DNA of 64,000 nucleotides from Edwardsiella anguillarum ET080813 (GCF_000264765.2 NZ_CP006665.1:62001-126000); one strand, 5' to 3'. Positions 53,087-61,756 are shown, counted from the first letter of the stretch. Made by a program: numbers and translations. The notes: generated by a model from the letters alone, not told the origin.

Positions 53087-53386
53087 ATGGCCGCGACCAG
53101 AAGAAAGGCTTATACGGCCCGCTGTGAGCTTCTAGGCCATACTAACGCCCTCTGGGCGACAGATGTGGCCTTGGGGGCTGTAGGGGAGTATGAGGCGATA
53201 CAGGCAGCCCTAACCGAAGGTTCCGCGCTGGCTGGCTACCTCAACTGGATCAACCTTACTATCAAAACGTCTCCAGCCTCTTTGAAGCGACATGTCAGAA
53301 CGATGATCAAAGTGGTTCAACAACTACATCGCCGCGACGACACAGAATTGCAAAGAGGACAGCAAGGCTTGTCCTTGGCCGCATAA
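53087..53386 (+). CDS. Hypothetical protein
   Basis: 99-residue basic helical protein (MAATRRKAYTARCELLGHTN...), unrecognised. ATG 53087 lies 12 bp after AAGGTGAG, a weak match. Only a small CACC/GGTG pairing precedes it. Ends at a strong terminator. Confidence 0.5.
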   Translation: MAATRRKAYTARCELLGHTNALWATDVALGAVGEYEAIQAALTEGSALAGYLNWINLTIKTSPASLKRHVRTMIKVVQQLHRRDDTELQRGQQGLSLAA

Positions 53387-53412
53387 AAGGCCATCCTTCG
53401 GGAGGGCTTTTC
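53385..53412. terminator. Bidirectional-looking terminator
   Basis: AAAAGGCCATCC-TTCG-GGAGGGCTTTT, overlapping the stop codon of the 53087 gene. Confidence 0.8.
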
Positions 53413-53417
53413 CTTTT

Positions 53418-53442
53418 GCACCCCAAAAGGGCAACTACAGCG
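53418..53442 (+). promoter_or_regulatory. FlhDC-family activator-type site
   Basis: CCCCAAAAGGGCAACTACAG core, upstream of the interrupted gene at 53587 and the yfbR-like gene. Confidence 0.5.
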
Positions 53443-53503
53443 TTTTACTCTTTTAAGGTGGCTGTCATAATCTTTGCTCATTGTCAGCGCTTGCTGGCTA
53501 TAA

Positions 53504-53523
53504 CGGTAGCTGGCCCAAAACAG
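53504..53523 (+). promoter_or_regulatory. TAGCTGG element, degenerate copy 7
   Basis: CGGTAGCTGGCCCAAAACAG: loop and tail partly kept, stem reduced to two or three pairs. Confidence 0.5.
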
Positions 53524-53528
53524 CAATA

Positions 53529-53586
53529 ACCTAACCCCTCGGGAGGCAACCCTCCTGGGTTCTCTCCCATACCAAAGGAGAGAAGC
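53529..53586 (+). promoter_or_regulatory. Switch-type leader of the interrupted gene
   Basis: TTCTCTCC pairs perfectly with GGAGAGAA, hiding the Shine-Dalgarno sequence. GGGAGGCAA in the first loop can pair with TTCTCTCCC with one mismatch. Confidence 0.7.
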
Positions 53587-53778
53587 ATGAGCCTAGACAA
53601 GTTAAGTCGGCTGGTGGACTAACAGCGAAAGACCCAGGATGAAATCAACAACGAAGTCATTCTGGCCGTCAAAGAGATGTTGTCTACAAATTCCATCAGC
53701 TTGGCTCGTGAGCTTGTTGGGTGTGTCCCGCAAGATCATCCATTCCATCCGTTTTTGCTCGCCATAGCTAAGCGCTAA
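53587..53778 (+). pseudogene. Small gene interrupted by an in-frame TAA
   Basis: ATG 53587 behind a good leader opens MSLDKLSRLVD, then TAA at 53620-53622, and the same frame continues for 51 more codons (QRKTQDEINNEVILAVKEML...LLAIAKR) to TAA 53776-53778. Without the stop it would be 63 residues. The likely cause is CAA to TAA. Restart at an internal ATG (53680, MLSTNSISLAREL) is possible. Unrecognised family. Confidence 0.55.
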
Positions 53779-53803
53779 GCAGCTTGACCCGAGATAACGA
53801 AGT

Positions 53804-53868
53804 AACCCAACCGGGTACACCAAGGCCCGGTCGGGTTTGGTGTACCTCCAGCCAATTTAGGAGGCACT
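53804..53868 (+). promoter_or_regulatory. Switch-type leader of the yfbR-like gene
   Basis: X GGTACACCAA (53814-53823) is perfectly complementary to X' TTGGTGTACC (53837-53846). The adjoining CCTCC (53845-53849) pairs with GGAGG (53860-53864), the ribosome site. The two pairings overlap and are mutually exclusive. Confidence 0.85.
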
Positions 53869-54474
53869 ATGTCTAATTCAAATTTCGGCTTTCTAGCTCT
53901 GGCCTTGCGCCAACGCCTGATCAAGCGCTGGTCACTGATGCACTCTGTTCAACCAGAGTCTGTGTTGGAGCACAGCGCCGTTGTTACCCTGCTTTCCTAC
54001 CTGGCTGGCAATATCGCCATTCAGCAAGGGAAGTCGGTGGATCTGGCAATCATGCTGGCTCATGCGTCGTTGCATGATACAGCCGAGGTTCTTTGTTCGG
54101 ATGTTGTCACGCCGGTCAAGAAAGCAAATGCTGTTTTGCAGCGTGAGTTTGAACGACTGGAAAAGGCCGCAGAGGACAAACTCATCCAGACTCTTCCCGA
54201 AGAACTCCAGGATGTAGTTTCCAGAGCCTTTGATCCCGGTGGCTATGAACAATCACTGGTTAAGGCCTGTGATACCTACTCCGCTTACATCAAGTGCAAA
54301 CTTGAGGTGGCCGCAGGTAATGGCATTGAGTTCCAGGATGCTCTCAGCAAAATGGAACGTATTGTTGCTCAGGTGAAATTGGACTTCCCGGAAATCGACG
54401 CTCTGGACAAATGGTTTGGTGACGGACTGGGCCATTCAGTAGATAAATTGCTGGCAGGGGGTAACGATGACTAA
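53869..54474 (+). CDS. YfbR-like HD-domain 5'-nucleotidase
   Basis: 201-residue HD phosphohydrolase resembling E. coli YfbR (dNMP 5'-nucleotidase). Metal-binding pattern: LRQRLIKRWSLM, ESVLEHSAVV (H), ASLHDTAEVLCSDVVTPVK (HD plus D) and KACDTYSAYIKCKLE (D). It probably hydrolyses deoxynucleoside monophosphates; a nucleotide-pool or anti-phage role is inference. Overlaps the next gene by 8 bp. Confidence 0.85.
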   Translation: MSNSNFGFLALALRQRLIKRWSLMHSVQPESVLEHSAVVTLLSYLAGNIAIQQGKSVDLAIMLAHASLHDTAEVLCSDVVTPVKKANAVLQREFERLEKAAEDKLIQTLPEELQDVVSRAFDPGGYEQSLVKACDTYSAYIKCKLEVAAGNGIEFQDALSKMERIVAQVKLDFPEIDALDKWFGDGLGHSVDKLLAGGNDD

Positions 54475-54739
54475 TCCAATCGCTGGCGACATCAAGATTA
54501 AGAACTTTGGCCGTGACCGGAAACTTCGTTCGGTTGATGAGCTTCAAGGCACTTTGTCTGAACAGTACAAAGGTCAGCATGTCAGTGTCGTTTACCCTAC
54601 AAAGCCTCACGGATTACTCCGTACCGTCTTTGTCAGTGTTGATGATGCCGGTAGCATAAATGAGACTTACGGAAAGCAGTCTCCAGTCGATTTTAATGCC
54701 ATCAAAGATGACCTGTTTGTACCAAGTGTACTGAATTAA
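54467..54739 (+). CDS. Hypothetical protein
   Basis: 90-residue basic, beta-rich protein (GQHVSVVYPTKPHGLLRTVFVSVDDAGSI), unrecognised. Translationally coupled to the yfbR-like gene by overlap. Confidence 0.55.
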   Translation: MTNPIAGDIKIKNFGRDRKLRSVDELQGTLSEQYKGQHVSVVYPTKPHGLLRTVFVSVDDAGSINETYGKQSPVDFNAIKDDLFVPSVLN

Positions 54740-54747
54740 GCCGCAAG

Positions 54748-54765
54748 GCAGGGGGAAACCCCTGC
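54748..54765 (+). terminator. Gene-end GC hairpin
   Basis: GCAGGGG-GAAA-CCCCTGC then TTTACT. Confidence 0.6.
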
Positions 54766-54782
54766 TTTACTCCCCAAGCCTC

Positions 54783-54868
54783 CTTACTCATGGTAAAGCC
54801 ATCAGTAAGCAGATTTTGTCCTCTCTGAGGGTGAAAGCGTGCGATAGCTGGTCGCCAAAAACAAACAG
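54783..54868 (+). promoter_or_regulatory. Hairpin cassette and TAGCTGG element, copy 8
   Basis: CTTACT/AGTAAG hairpin (54783-54809), TCCTCTCTGAGGG hairpin, then GCGA-TAGCTGG-TCGC and CAAAAACAAACAG (54841-54868). Same order as copy 2. Confidence 0.7.
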
Positions 54869-54911
54869 CAAAGTAACGTTAAAAATCTCGGCTTTGGCCG
54901 TGATCTTTCAA

Positions 54912-54976
54912 TAACCCATGCGGGTACATCTCCCCGCACGGGCTAGGTGTACCCATTAACTTTGGAGTACACCGTT
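54912..54976 (+). promoter_or_regulatory. Switch-type leader of the 54977 gene
   Basis: Hairpin GCGGG/CCCGC with X GTACATC (54924-54930); X' GGTGTAC (54946-54952) pairs with X (one G-U) or with GTACACC (54967-54973) at the ribosome site. Confidence 0.8.
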
Positions 54977-55363
54977 ATGAACCAAGTAGCTAAATTGGAC
55001 CCTGCCCAAATCCGTCAACAAGCCATTAATGATGGATTGCTGGTGGATAAAACATCCATCGGTGAACAAGTCGGTTTCCTGACAACTGTTGCAGTGACAC
55101 CGGCAATTATTGATGGAGTATTTGGTGCGAGTGGTAAGCACTCGGCAGAAGACTTCCTCCTCATGTTTTTGCAGCTTTGTGTTGCTCAAACAAAGGTGGC
55201 TTTTACCGACAACAAGAACTGGGGAAAGATCCGTCTTTACTATCCCATGCCTACTGTAGATGGTTTTTTCAAACCCACTGAGGTTGTGATTAAGTCAGAT
55301 CCTGTAACCGCAAATATCACAATCATGATGGCCTCGGAAGAGGGCACCCACTTGTGTTTGTGA
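54977..55363 (+). CDS. Hypothetical protein
   Basis: 128-residue soluble protein (MNQVAKLDPAQIRQQAINDG...), unrecognised; helical N-terminal half then beta strands (KIRLYYPMPTVDGFFKPTEVVI). ATG 54977 by GGAGTACACC; the extension to 54947 is leader. Confidence 0.55.
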   Translation: MNQVAKLDPAQIRQQAINDGLLVDKTSIGEQVGFLTTVAVTPAIIDGVFGASGKHSAEDFLLMFLQLCVAQTKVAFTDNKNWGKIRLYYPMPTVDGFFKPTEVVIKSDPVTANITIMMASEEGTHLCL

Positions 55364-55403
55364 TATTCACAAAATGCGCTTCCGTCTCGGGAGTGGCCTT
55401 TTT

Positions 55404-55540
55404 AAACCCCTTGCCGGGGAGTTCTCCCCGGTTGGGGAGCCTCCTTGGCACATCCTCCCAGTGTCGGGGTTTCCTTAAAACCCTGACAACGGGGGGTTAG
55501 GGAAGCCTCGATGCTGGGGTTCACGCTAAGGAGAAAATCT
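55404..55540 (+). promoter_or_regulatory. Long switch-type leader of the primase-like gene
   Basis: CCGGGGAG/CTCCCCGG hairpin as in the family, then a second large hairpin TGTCGGGGTTT/AAAACCCTGACA (55461-55489), then AAGGAG (55528-55533) before ATG 55541. Longest leader of the set. In-frame ATG 55511 is an alternative start. Confidence 0.6.
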
Positions 55541-57250
55541 ATGTCTTACTACAAAGCTGATACCGTTCGTGAAGTTGCTAACGGAAACTGGCTCTTCATC
55601 CTGGCGGCCCTAGCGCCCCATTTGGAGGCAGCTCTCCGGAAACCCGGTCGCCACGTTTCTTGTCCCATTCATGGAGGGAAAGATGGCTTCCGACTATTCA
55701 AAGATGTCCACAAGACTGGCGGTGGCGTATGTAATACATGCGGCGCTCGCCATGACGGATTTGAGTTGCTGATGTGGCTCAATGATTGGGACTTTTCCCG
55801 GTGCTTGCAAGAGGTCGGTGATTATCTGGGTGTTGAAAAAGAGCAGTCTAAGTATCAACAGCCCACAGCACCTACACGAGCTCCTGCCCAGGCCAGTACG
55901 TCTGTTCAGCAAGAGCCTATGAAGGTGAATAATAAGTTACTTGATTCCAAGAATCGCAAAAAATCTATTGTCGGTACTTTGGTTTCTCACGGTAAAGCTC
56001 CCTACGAGCATAATGAAGACAATGAGCTGAGCTACTTTGCCCTCATCCGTGACAAGAGTGGCTTGGAGCGCACCTTTTGGGGTGTCGATCTTGAAAGAGC
56101 TATTGGTGAAAGCGAAGTTAAGTATGGTGATGAGATCGTCATGACAAACCTCGGGCGAGAGCCTGTAACCGTGATCGTTGAAGTTAAAGACGAACAGGGG
56201 AATGTTGTGAAAGAACAGCCTATACAAACGCATCGCAATACCTGGCTGGTGGAGCGTCGTGGCACTACAGTAATGCAGTTCCGCGCTCGATCCAACGGTA
56301 GTATTGAACCTGTAAGTCACCATGTTGAGGATGCCCCAGTGGTTAGTCGCAAGGTAGAGGCACAGGCACCGCACATGCAAGCTGCGGAAGTACAACCGGA
56401 AAAAACTAAGGTTGTTCCGATGTTTCGTGAACAGCCAAAACCTTGGTTGCTTGAGCTCCAAGAAGAGATGGAGAAGAGAATGGAGCGCGAACGCGCTTAC
56501 AGTGCTCGTCTCTGTGACAAAATCGAGAAAGTATGGAATGAGTGTGTGCCGTTCTCCGGCCATGTGACTGAGCCAATGCGTTTGTACTTCAAAAACCGCG
56601 AGTTGTTGTTCAACGTTGATGAGGTAGAAAAAACAGACAGTCTACGGTTCCATCCAGCTATGGCCTACTATGACGAAGATGGCAATGAGGTAGGGAAGTT
56701 TCCTGCTATCGTCTGCGCGATCAGAGATGTAGAGGGCAATATAGTAACGCTACACCGTACTTATCTCACTCAGAATGGCAAGAAAGCTAAGGTAGAGCAC
56801 GCTAAGAAGATGATGCCCGTACCGGATGGTCTGGATGTCAATGGCGCAGCTATCCGCCTTGGTGAGCCAACTGAGGGCATCCTGGGGGTTGCAGAGGGGC
56901 TGGAGACAGCTCTATCAGCTTATCGAGTTACCCAAATCCCTGTGTGGTCAATGGTCAATGCGACCCTGATGGAGTCCTTCATGCCTCCAGATGGTATTCA
57001 TACCGTTTTGATCTGGGCTGATAAAGATAAGTCTGTAACTGGTGAGAAAGCGGCTAACGTGCTGAAAACTAGGCTGGAGAAGCTCGGTCTTCGCGTGTAC
57101 GTTCTGCTGCCTAAACTCCCGATCCCGCCCAGAGCAAAGGGCGTTGACTGGAACGATGTCTTAATGAGTCAAGGAAGTTTGGGTTTCCCGAATGCTCTTT
57201 ACCTTCGCGATTTTATTGCTAGAAGAAGGGGGGAGCGGTCTCATTACTGA
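55541..57250 (+). CDS. Zinc-ribbon/TOPRIM primase-like protein
   Basis: 569-residue protein. The N-terminal zinc-binding domain matches phage/plasmid primase ribbons: HVSCPIHGGKDGFRLF...GGGVCNTCGARHDGFELLMW (about 35-80). A middle region (about 140-260) with YFALIRDKSGLERTFWGVDLERAI resembles the relaxase/primase-associated domain found on many plasmids. The C-terminal TOPRIM has GILGVAEGLETALSAY and HTVLIWADKDKS. It probably primes synthesis on transferred single-stranded DNA. The last third is a coiled acidic/basic region followed by TOPRIM. Confidence 0.82.
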   Translation: MSYYKADTVREVANGNWLFILAALAPHLEAALRKPGRHVSCPIHGGKDGFRLFKDVHKTGGGVCNTCGARHDGFELLMWLNDWDFSRCLQEVGDYLGVEKEQSKYQQPTAPTRAPAQASTSVQQEPMKVNNKLLDSKNRKKSIVGTLVSHGKAPYEHNEDNELSYFALIRDKSGLERTFWGVDLERAIGESEVKYGDEIVMTNLGREPVTVIVEVKDEQGNVVKEQPIQTHRNTWLVERRGTTVMQFRARSNGSIEPVSHHVEDAPVVSRKVEAQAPHMQAAEVQPEKTKVVPMFREQPKPWLLELQEEMEKRMERERAYSARLCDKIEKVWNECVPFSGHVTEPMRLYFKNRELLFNVDEVEKTDSLRFHPAMAYYDEDGNEVGKFPAIVCAIRDVEGNIVTLHRTYLTQNGKKAKVEHAKKMMPVPDGLDVNGAAIRLGEPTEGILGVAEGLETALSAYRVTQIPVWSMVNATLMESFMPPDGIHTVLIWADKDKSVTGEKAANVLKTRLEKLGLRVYVLLPKLPIPPRAKGVDWNDVLMSQGSLGFPNALYLRDFIARRRGERSHY

Positions 57251-57347
57251 TCGTCTTCAATAAGGAGTGCTGGTGGAGGCCTTCTATAGGGGGGCCATCC
57301 AGCTCAATAACTCAAGGCAAGGCTGCTGTCTTGTCCTTTTAGAACTT

Positions 57348-57413
57348 TAACCCGAGGGGGTGTTCATGCCCTCTCGGGCATGATTCACCTCCTCTTAAAC
57401 AACGGAGGTAATC
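57348..57413 (+). promoter_or_regulatory. Switch-type leader of the 57414 gene
   Basis: X GGGGGTG (57356-57362) pairs with X' CACCTCC (57386-57392, one G-U). ACCTCC of X' also pairs perfectly with GGAGGT (57404-57409), extended by GATT/AATC. Confidence 0.8.
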
Positions 57414-57656
57414 ATGAAAAAGTTTTTGAAAGCAACAAAAATGTGGTTTGTACGTCTACTGTCTCCTGACAAGAAGACACTTGGTGCGATCGGTGAGGAC
57501 CTGAGAAAGGTCGCTGTGACAGCCATTGGGGTCGGTATTGTTGGATTGGCTGTTTCTGGGGATACTATCACTGTTCACGAGGCAGTTTTGGTATTGATTA
57601 TCGGGGTCGTTCTGTGGATCTATGGTATAATCTTAACCAGGGTCAGCAATTCGTAA
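57414..57656 (+). CDS. Small membrane protein
   Basis: 80-residue protein with a basic N-terminus (MKKFLKATKMWFVRLLSPDKK) and two hydrophobic helices (VAVTAIGVGIVGLAVSG; AVLVLIIGVVLWIYGIIL). Unrecognised; holin-like in size but no direct evidence. GGAGGTAATC before the ATG. Confidence 0.6.
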   Translation: MKKFLKATKMWFVRLLSPDKKTLGAIGEDLRKVAVTAIGVGIVGLAVSGDTITVHEAVLVLIIGVVLWIYGIILTRVSNS

Positions 57657-57669
57657 AATAGGGGGTCAG

Positions 57670-57780
57670 ATGGATGCCTTCACATTGGGTATGCTAGGGC
57701 TGCTTGCTTTTTTTACCGTTGTAACTTGCGGTAGTTTGTATCTCTATGAGAAACAAAGGGGCAAGCGCCACCGTACCTAA
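57670..57780 (+). CDS. 36-residue single-pass membrane protein
   Basis: MDAFTLGMLGLLAFFTVVTC continues GSLYLYEKQRGKRHRT. One transmembrane helix and a basic tail, 13 bp after the previous stop, with GGGGG upstream, and followed by a terminator. Probably the second gene of a two-gene membrane operon. Confidence 0.5.
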   Translation: MDAFTLGMLGLLAFFTVVTCGSLYLYEKQRGKRHRT

Positions 57781-57797
57781 TTTGCGGATATAATCTC

Positions 57798-57826
57798 AAA
57801 GGCCAGCGATAAGCTGGCCTTTTTTA
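57798..57826 (+). terminator. Terminator ending the 37-57 kb module
   Basis: AAAGGCCAGC-GATAA-GCTGGCCTTT followed by TTTAT. Confidence 0.9.
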
Positions 57827-57944
57827 TATCATTAGTATTAGTTTCGAGTGTGGTAAAAATGCATCTTTTAGCTTTAGATTTTAGCGCTACCCTATGGCAT
57901 TTTTATTCAAGACATATAATAATATTTTATTGAGATATGAGTGT

Positions 57945-57996
57945 GTTGTGCCATGCAAATGGCTTCGGGGGCGTTGCTAATTTGTCATGGCACAAC
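57945..57996. other. Long bulged inverted repeat
   Basis: GTTGTGCCATG + CAAAT pairs with ATTTG + t + CATGGCACAAC: 16 bp with one bulged base and a 19-nt loop. It lies in a 569-bp AT-rich gap (57781-58349) with no gene. It could be a recombination or single-strand origin site, or a structured RNA. Confidence 0.5.
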
Positions 57997-58349
57997 ATCT
58001 CACTAGTTTTTCGTAACCTATTGTTTTTTATGTAATTGGTGGTGAAAAAGTTCGCTAAATTCTCTCCAGACCATCTCCAGTTCATCAAACGTATAACCCT
58101 CATATAATACCTGTTAAATTAGTTCGTTTTATTGATAGGAATATTTTCATAATTAATCCATAAGATTCATAGGTGGGTTATACGCCCGTCATAGTGATCT
58201 TCATTTAATTCTTAATTAGAACAATAAGTAAGATAGCAATCTGTTTTGACTTGCATTTACAGAGGTTATGTTAATATATCATCATTGTTCATGACGGGTG
58301 GGGCACGGTGATGCCGGTGAACCATCTTATTTATAATGGAGAAGTAACC

Positions 58350-59075
58350 ATGATGACTTTAACAACAGTATCTAAAAAGGTATCAGATAGCTCAGCTCTT
58401 GTATTTTGGCGTGTCGGTACAAATCGTAAAGGTATATTGGATGTGCGTCTTGATTTTGAGAGTGATGAGTCAGACCTCTTAGCTGAGTTGATAGCAATCC
58501 GTTATCTTATGCTAGATAAGCAAGTATTCTGCCGTGAGCCCGGTGGTGGAGCTGGCTATAAGCTGGTTGTATCAAAAGGAGCGATCAAAAAACTAGCTCT
58601 TGGTAAGTCAACGAAGAAGTTTGCCTTTAAGTTTGCTGCATACTTAACGGGCCGTCTGCGGGGGGTGGTGATCGAGATCTCACAGAGCATGGAATTTATG
58701 GATGAGGTCAATGCCGAAAACACGGAACTCCTGGATGCCGATAAACAGTCTTATACGCAGACTTATGATGAGATCTCAACACCGGCAATGGGACGTGTTT
58801 TGGTGACTCAACACGCCCTTGATCAATATCAGGCGCGGATTACGTCCGGAGATCCGAAGCAGCCTTGGCAGTCTCTCGTGGGTCGCCTTCAACACCCGGA
58901 GTTACGCATTCAGCCATTCGATGAACGCGTTGCGCGTCACAAAACCAGGAAGTATGGACGAGTTGATAATGTTGAGGTTTGGGGACATCGAGACTCTAAG
59001 TTCAAGTACATAGTGGTTCTGAATGATGATAACCAAAAGCGGGTCCTGGTTAGCGTCTTTGAGAGACATGAGTAA
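58350..59075 (+). CDS. Hypothetical protein with RNase H-like N-terminal pattern
   Basis: 241-residue protein. The N-terminal strands FWRVGTNRKGILDVRLDFE then helix LLAELIAIRYLMLDKQ then strand and YLTGRLRGVVIEI follow an RNase H-like order, but the key acidic residues are not all evident. The C-terminal part (VLVTQHALDQYQARITSGDPKQPWQSLVGRL...VEVWGHRDSKFKYIVVLNDD) is a separate basic domain. TGGAGA precedes ATG 58350. A TTGACT box lies at 58246. Confidence 0.55.
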   Translation: MMTLTTVSKKVSDSSALVFWRVGTNRKGILDVRLDFESDESDLLAELIAIRYLMLDKQVFCREPGGGAGYKLVVSKGAIKKLALGKSTKKFAFKFAAYLTGRLRGVVIEISQSMEFMDEVNAENTELLDADKQSYTQTYDEISTPAMGRVLVTQHALDQYQARITSGDPKQPWQSLVGRLQHPELRIQPFDERVARHKTRKYGRVDNVEVWGHRDSKFKYIVVLNDDNQKRVLVSVFERHE

Positions 59076-59340
59076 GTGAAATTGTACTACCCATACATTT
59101 CCCAAATTACTTGGTTGTGTTTTTATTGAGCTGTGGCAGATGGAACTGGATCTGGGCTTCGTTCCTGCTGCTTCTATACTCTACTTATTAAAATATGTAT
59201 TTGAAAAAGTAGAGTGAAAAATCTAGGATGGATGTGGTAGATAGTGCAGCTACTTTCACGTAGCGCAACCTAGAATTTGGGTGAGTTTTGTACTGGTGCG
59301 TCATTGTGACGATGACGTTCGATGAGTTGTGGAGGTAGCT

Positions 59341-60339
59341 TTGTCCGATACGAACAAAATTGCTTTGTCTGAGTATCCGGGGGTGATCCCGCCATCCAGC
59401 CAAGATGACAATTCACTCCCGGTTGTTGGGGGGATCAATGAACTTCAAAGTAACCCTGCAATCGCCTATCTGATCAGCCTCGGCTCTAAGCGGAGTCGGC
59501 AAACGATGGGGTCGTTTTTAAACATTGTGGCTAGGATGATCGGGGCTAATAATCTCAAAGACTGCGCCTGGGGCTCGATGCGGAGGCACCATGTCCAAGC
59601 CGTAATGGAAATTCTGGGAAATACAGAGAGAGCTCCAGCAACGATCAATACTTATCTTTCAGCTCTGAAAGGCGTCGCGCTGGAAGCGTGGACTATGCGG
59701 CAAATAGACACGGATAGCTTCCAACACATTAAGCAGGTTCGATCCATTCGTGGCTCTCGCCTTTCTAAAGGCAGGGCGTTGGAGCGGAGTGAGATTAAGG
59801 AGCTATTCCTTATCTGTGAAAACGATACGAGTTCTAAGGGGGTTCGCGATGCAGCTATTTTGGGCCTTTTGTTAGGATGTGGTCTGCGCCGATCAGAGAT
59901 CGTTGGGCTGAATATGGAAAGTGTGAACTACCGAGAGCAGTATTTGAGGATTATAGGTAAAGGCAATAAAGAACGTATTGCTTATATACCAGGCGGGGCA
60001 TGGAAGCGCCTAGTGCGATGGATTGAGGAGGTTCGAGGTGATCACCCTGGCCCCCTGTTCTCTCGGATTCGACGTTTTGACGATGTGACTGACAACCGAT
60101 TATCAGATCAAGCTATATACCATATTTTGGATACCCGTAGAATTGAAGCAGGATTAGAGAAATTTGCGCCGCATGATCTTCGAAGAACATTTGCATCAGC
60201 AATGCTAGATAACGGTGAGGATATTGTAACCGTAAAAGATGCGATGGGACATTCTAGTATTACCACAACTCAACGGTATGATAAGCGTGGTAATGAACGA
60301 CTCAAATCAGCAAGTCAGCGTCTTGACATAACAGATTAA
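59341..60339 (+). CDS. Tyrosine recombinase (XerC/integrase family)
   Basis: 332-residue tyrosine recombinase. SAM-like N-terminal domain (about 35-115), then the catalytic domain with Arg in LLGCGLRRSEIVGL, a Lys-containing hairpin (RIIGKGNKERIAYIP), HDLRRTFAS (H-x-x-R), GHSSITTTQRY with His and nucleophile Tyr. GGAGG five bases before TTG 59341 sets the start; a GTG at 59329 overlaps that site. It may resolve multimers or integrate cassettes; no att site is evident. Confidence 0.9.
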   Translation: MSDTNKIALSEYPGVIPPSSQDDNSLPVVGGINELQSNPAIAYLISLGSKRSRQTMGSFLNIVARMIGANNLKDCAWGSMRRHHVQAVMEILGNTERAPATINTYLSALKGVALEAWTMRQIDTDSFQHIKQVRSIRGSRLSKGRALERSEIKELFLICENDTSSKGVRDAAILGLLLGCGLRRSEIVGLNMESVNYREQYLRIIGKGNKERIAYIPGGAWKRLVRWIEEVRGDHPGPLFSRIRRFDDVTDNRLSDQAIYHILDTRRIEAGLEKFAPHDLRRTFASAMLDNGEDIVTVKDAMGHSSITTTQRYDKRGNERLKSASQRLDITD

Positions 60340-60354
60340 AATTAAGGGTTTGAT

Positions 60355-60843
60355 ATGACGGAACAACCTTACGGAGAAAGTCTTAAATTCTTTTCAGATG
60401 GACAAAAGGACCCCATAAAAAAGACTGGCCTTAATATCCAGCATACTTTAACTCGTGGAGGGTATCCTACCGTGAGTATTGAAATTGCGCCAATTAGAGC
60501 GGCTGGGAGTACAGCCGACTGGAAAAATAAGATTACTCTGCAACTTACTCGTAATGAGTTAACTGCATTTTGTGGTGTTCTTTTCTCTCTGAAAAATGAG
60601 GTTAAAGGTGCTTATCACGGTGATGCGAAAAATAAGGGATTTGCAGCCTATAATAACGGAAAAGCCGGAGTGGCTATTATCCTTAGTGAAAAGGGCGTTC
60701 AGTTACATCATCTTATTAACAACGAAGATCGATTAGAAATCGCTGTCTTTACTGTCAGGCAATTGTCAGCAGCTTGGAAAGTGACTCCATCTGATGCGAT
60801 AGCTTTACTTCGGCAAGCTGCATGGATGGAGAAAAATATATAA
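60355..60843 (+). CDS. Hypothetical protein after the recombinase
   Basis: 162-residue soluble, basic protein with beta-rich start (GGYPTVSIEIAPIRAAG...KITLQLTRNEL) and helical end. Unrecognised. Only 15 bp after the recombinase, so probably in its operon. Confidence 0.6.
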   Translation: MTEQPYGESLKFFSDGQKDPIKKTGLNIQHTLTRGGYPTVSIEIAPIRAAGSTADWKNKITLQLTRNELTAFCGVLFSLKNEVKGAYHGDAKNKGFAAYNNGKAGVAIILSEKGVQLHHLINNEDRLEIAVFTVRQLSAAWKVTPSDAIALLRQAAWMEKNI

Positions 60844-60879
60844 GCTTAGAGCTATTTTTTAATTTTGATGATTATAGAA

Positions 60880-61671
60880 CTATAACCTCTCAGGTGAAAC
60901 ATAGAGAGAGTAACTGTTTTTACTTCTTACTATCTTTTTGAAGATGATGTTATCATTTGATGATTTTTCTTTTAGTTCATCAAGTCGAGACATATCAAAA
61001 TTATATCCAAGAATAATGCAATCTATAGCATCATCAGGATATTCGCACTCTCTGTATTTATCGATTGGATTTTCTGAAATGTCAGCATGAATAAGCCTAA
61101 CTTCATCTTCATAGCTCCAGCATGATGCTTTTCTATAAATAACCTTATTTGCTAGATTCGCTTTGTCAGTAACTTCTGTAAGTAAATCAATAGGATCGTC
61201 ATTGTATATGACATCACCGTGAGAGTGTAGATTTAAGCTCTCAAGAAGTATATCGCGTTTATACCTAATGCAATAACCAGTATGCCTTTGTGCATAGTGA
61301 GACCACAGTAGTTGATTTGTGGCGTTCTTAGAGAAGCAACAGACGAAGCTACGGCGAAGAGATGATGATACTATATTCAATACTCCGTTTAGTGGGTGTT
61401 CATCAATACTTCCTGATTCTATTAGTTGCATAGCATTATTGATAAGGTTTAATGCGAGGATGTTTGTGTCAATGCTTTTAAACTTTTTCATACTCGGCTC
61501 ATTCTCTACGAACTTTAGGGCTGATGATCCTGTCATTAATTTTATTGGTACATTTAATGTACAATCAAAAGGATCATTAAAGCAGTTTCCTACGGAGAAC
61601 CATAGTTTTCTTCTTCCCAAGGCATCAAGATGATTCTTGGACATTTCTCTATATTTATACAAATACTCCAC
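60880..61671 (-). CDS. DUF2971 family protein
   Basis: 263-residue protein with DUF2971 features: LYKYREMSKNHLDALGRRKLWFSVGNCFNDPFDC at the start and LLWSHYAQRHTGYCIRYK in the middle. Family function is unknown; members are often in defence or accessory islands. GGAGGAG supports the GTG start at 61671; GTG 61692 is an alternative. Confidence 0.8.
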   Translation of the reverse strand: MEYLYKYREMSKNHLDALGRRKLWFSVGNCFNDPFDCTLNVPIKLMTGSSALKFVENEPSMKKFKSIDTNILALNLINNAMQLIESGSIDEHPLNGVLNIVSSSLRRSFVCCFSKNATNQLLWSHYAQRHTGYCIRYKRDILLESLNLHSHGDVIYNDDPIDLLTEVTDKANLANKVIYRKASCWSYEDEVRLIHADISENPIDKYRECEYPDDAIDCIILGYNFDMSRLDELKEKSSNDNIIFKKIVRSKNSYSLYVSPERL

Positions 61672-61756
61672 AACTCCTCCAATATAAAACACTTATCAAT
61701 TAAAATTATTACAAGCTACGCCATGGTGGACAGGGAAACCTCATATGATCGCTTTA

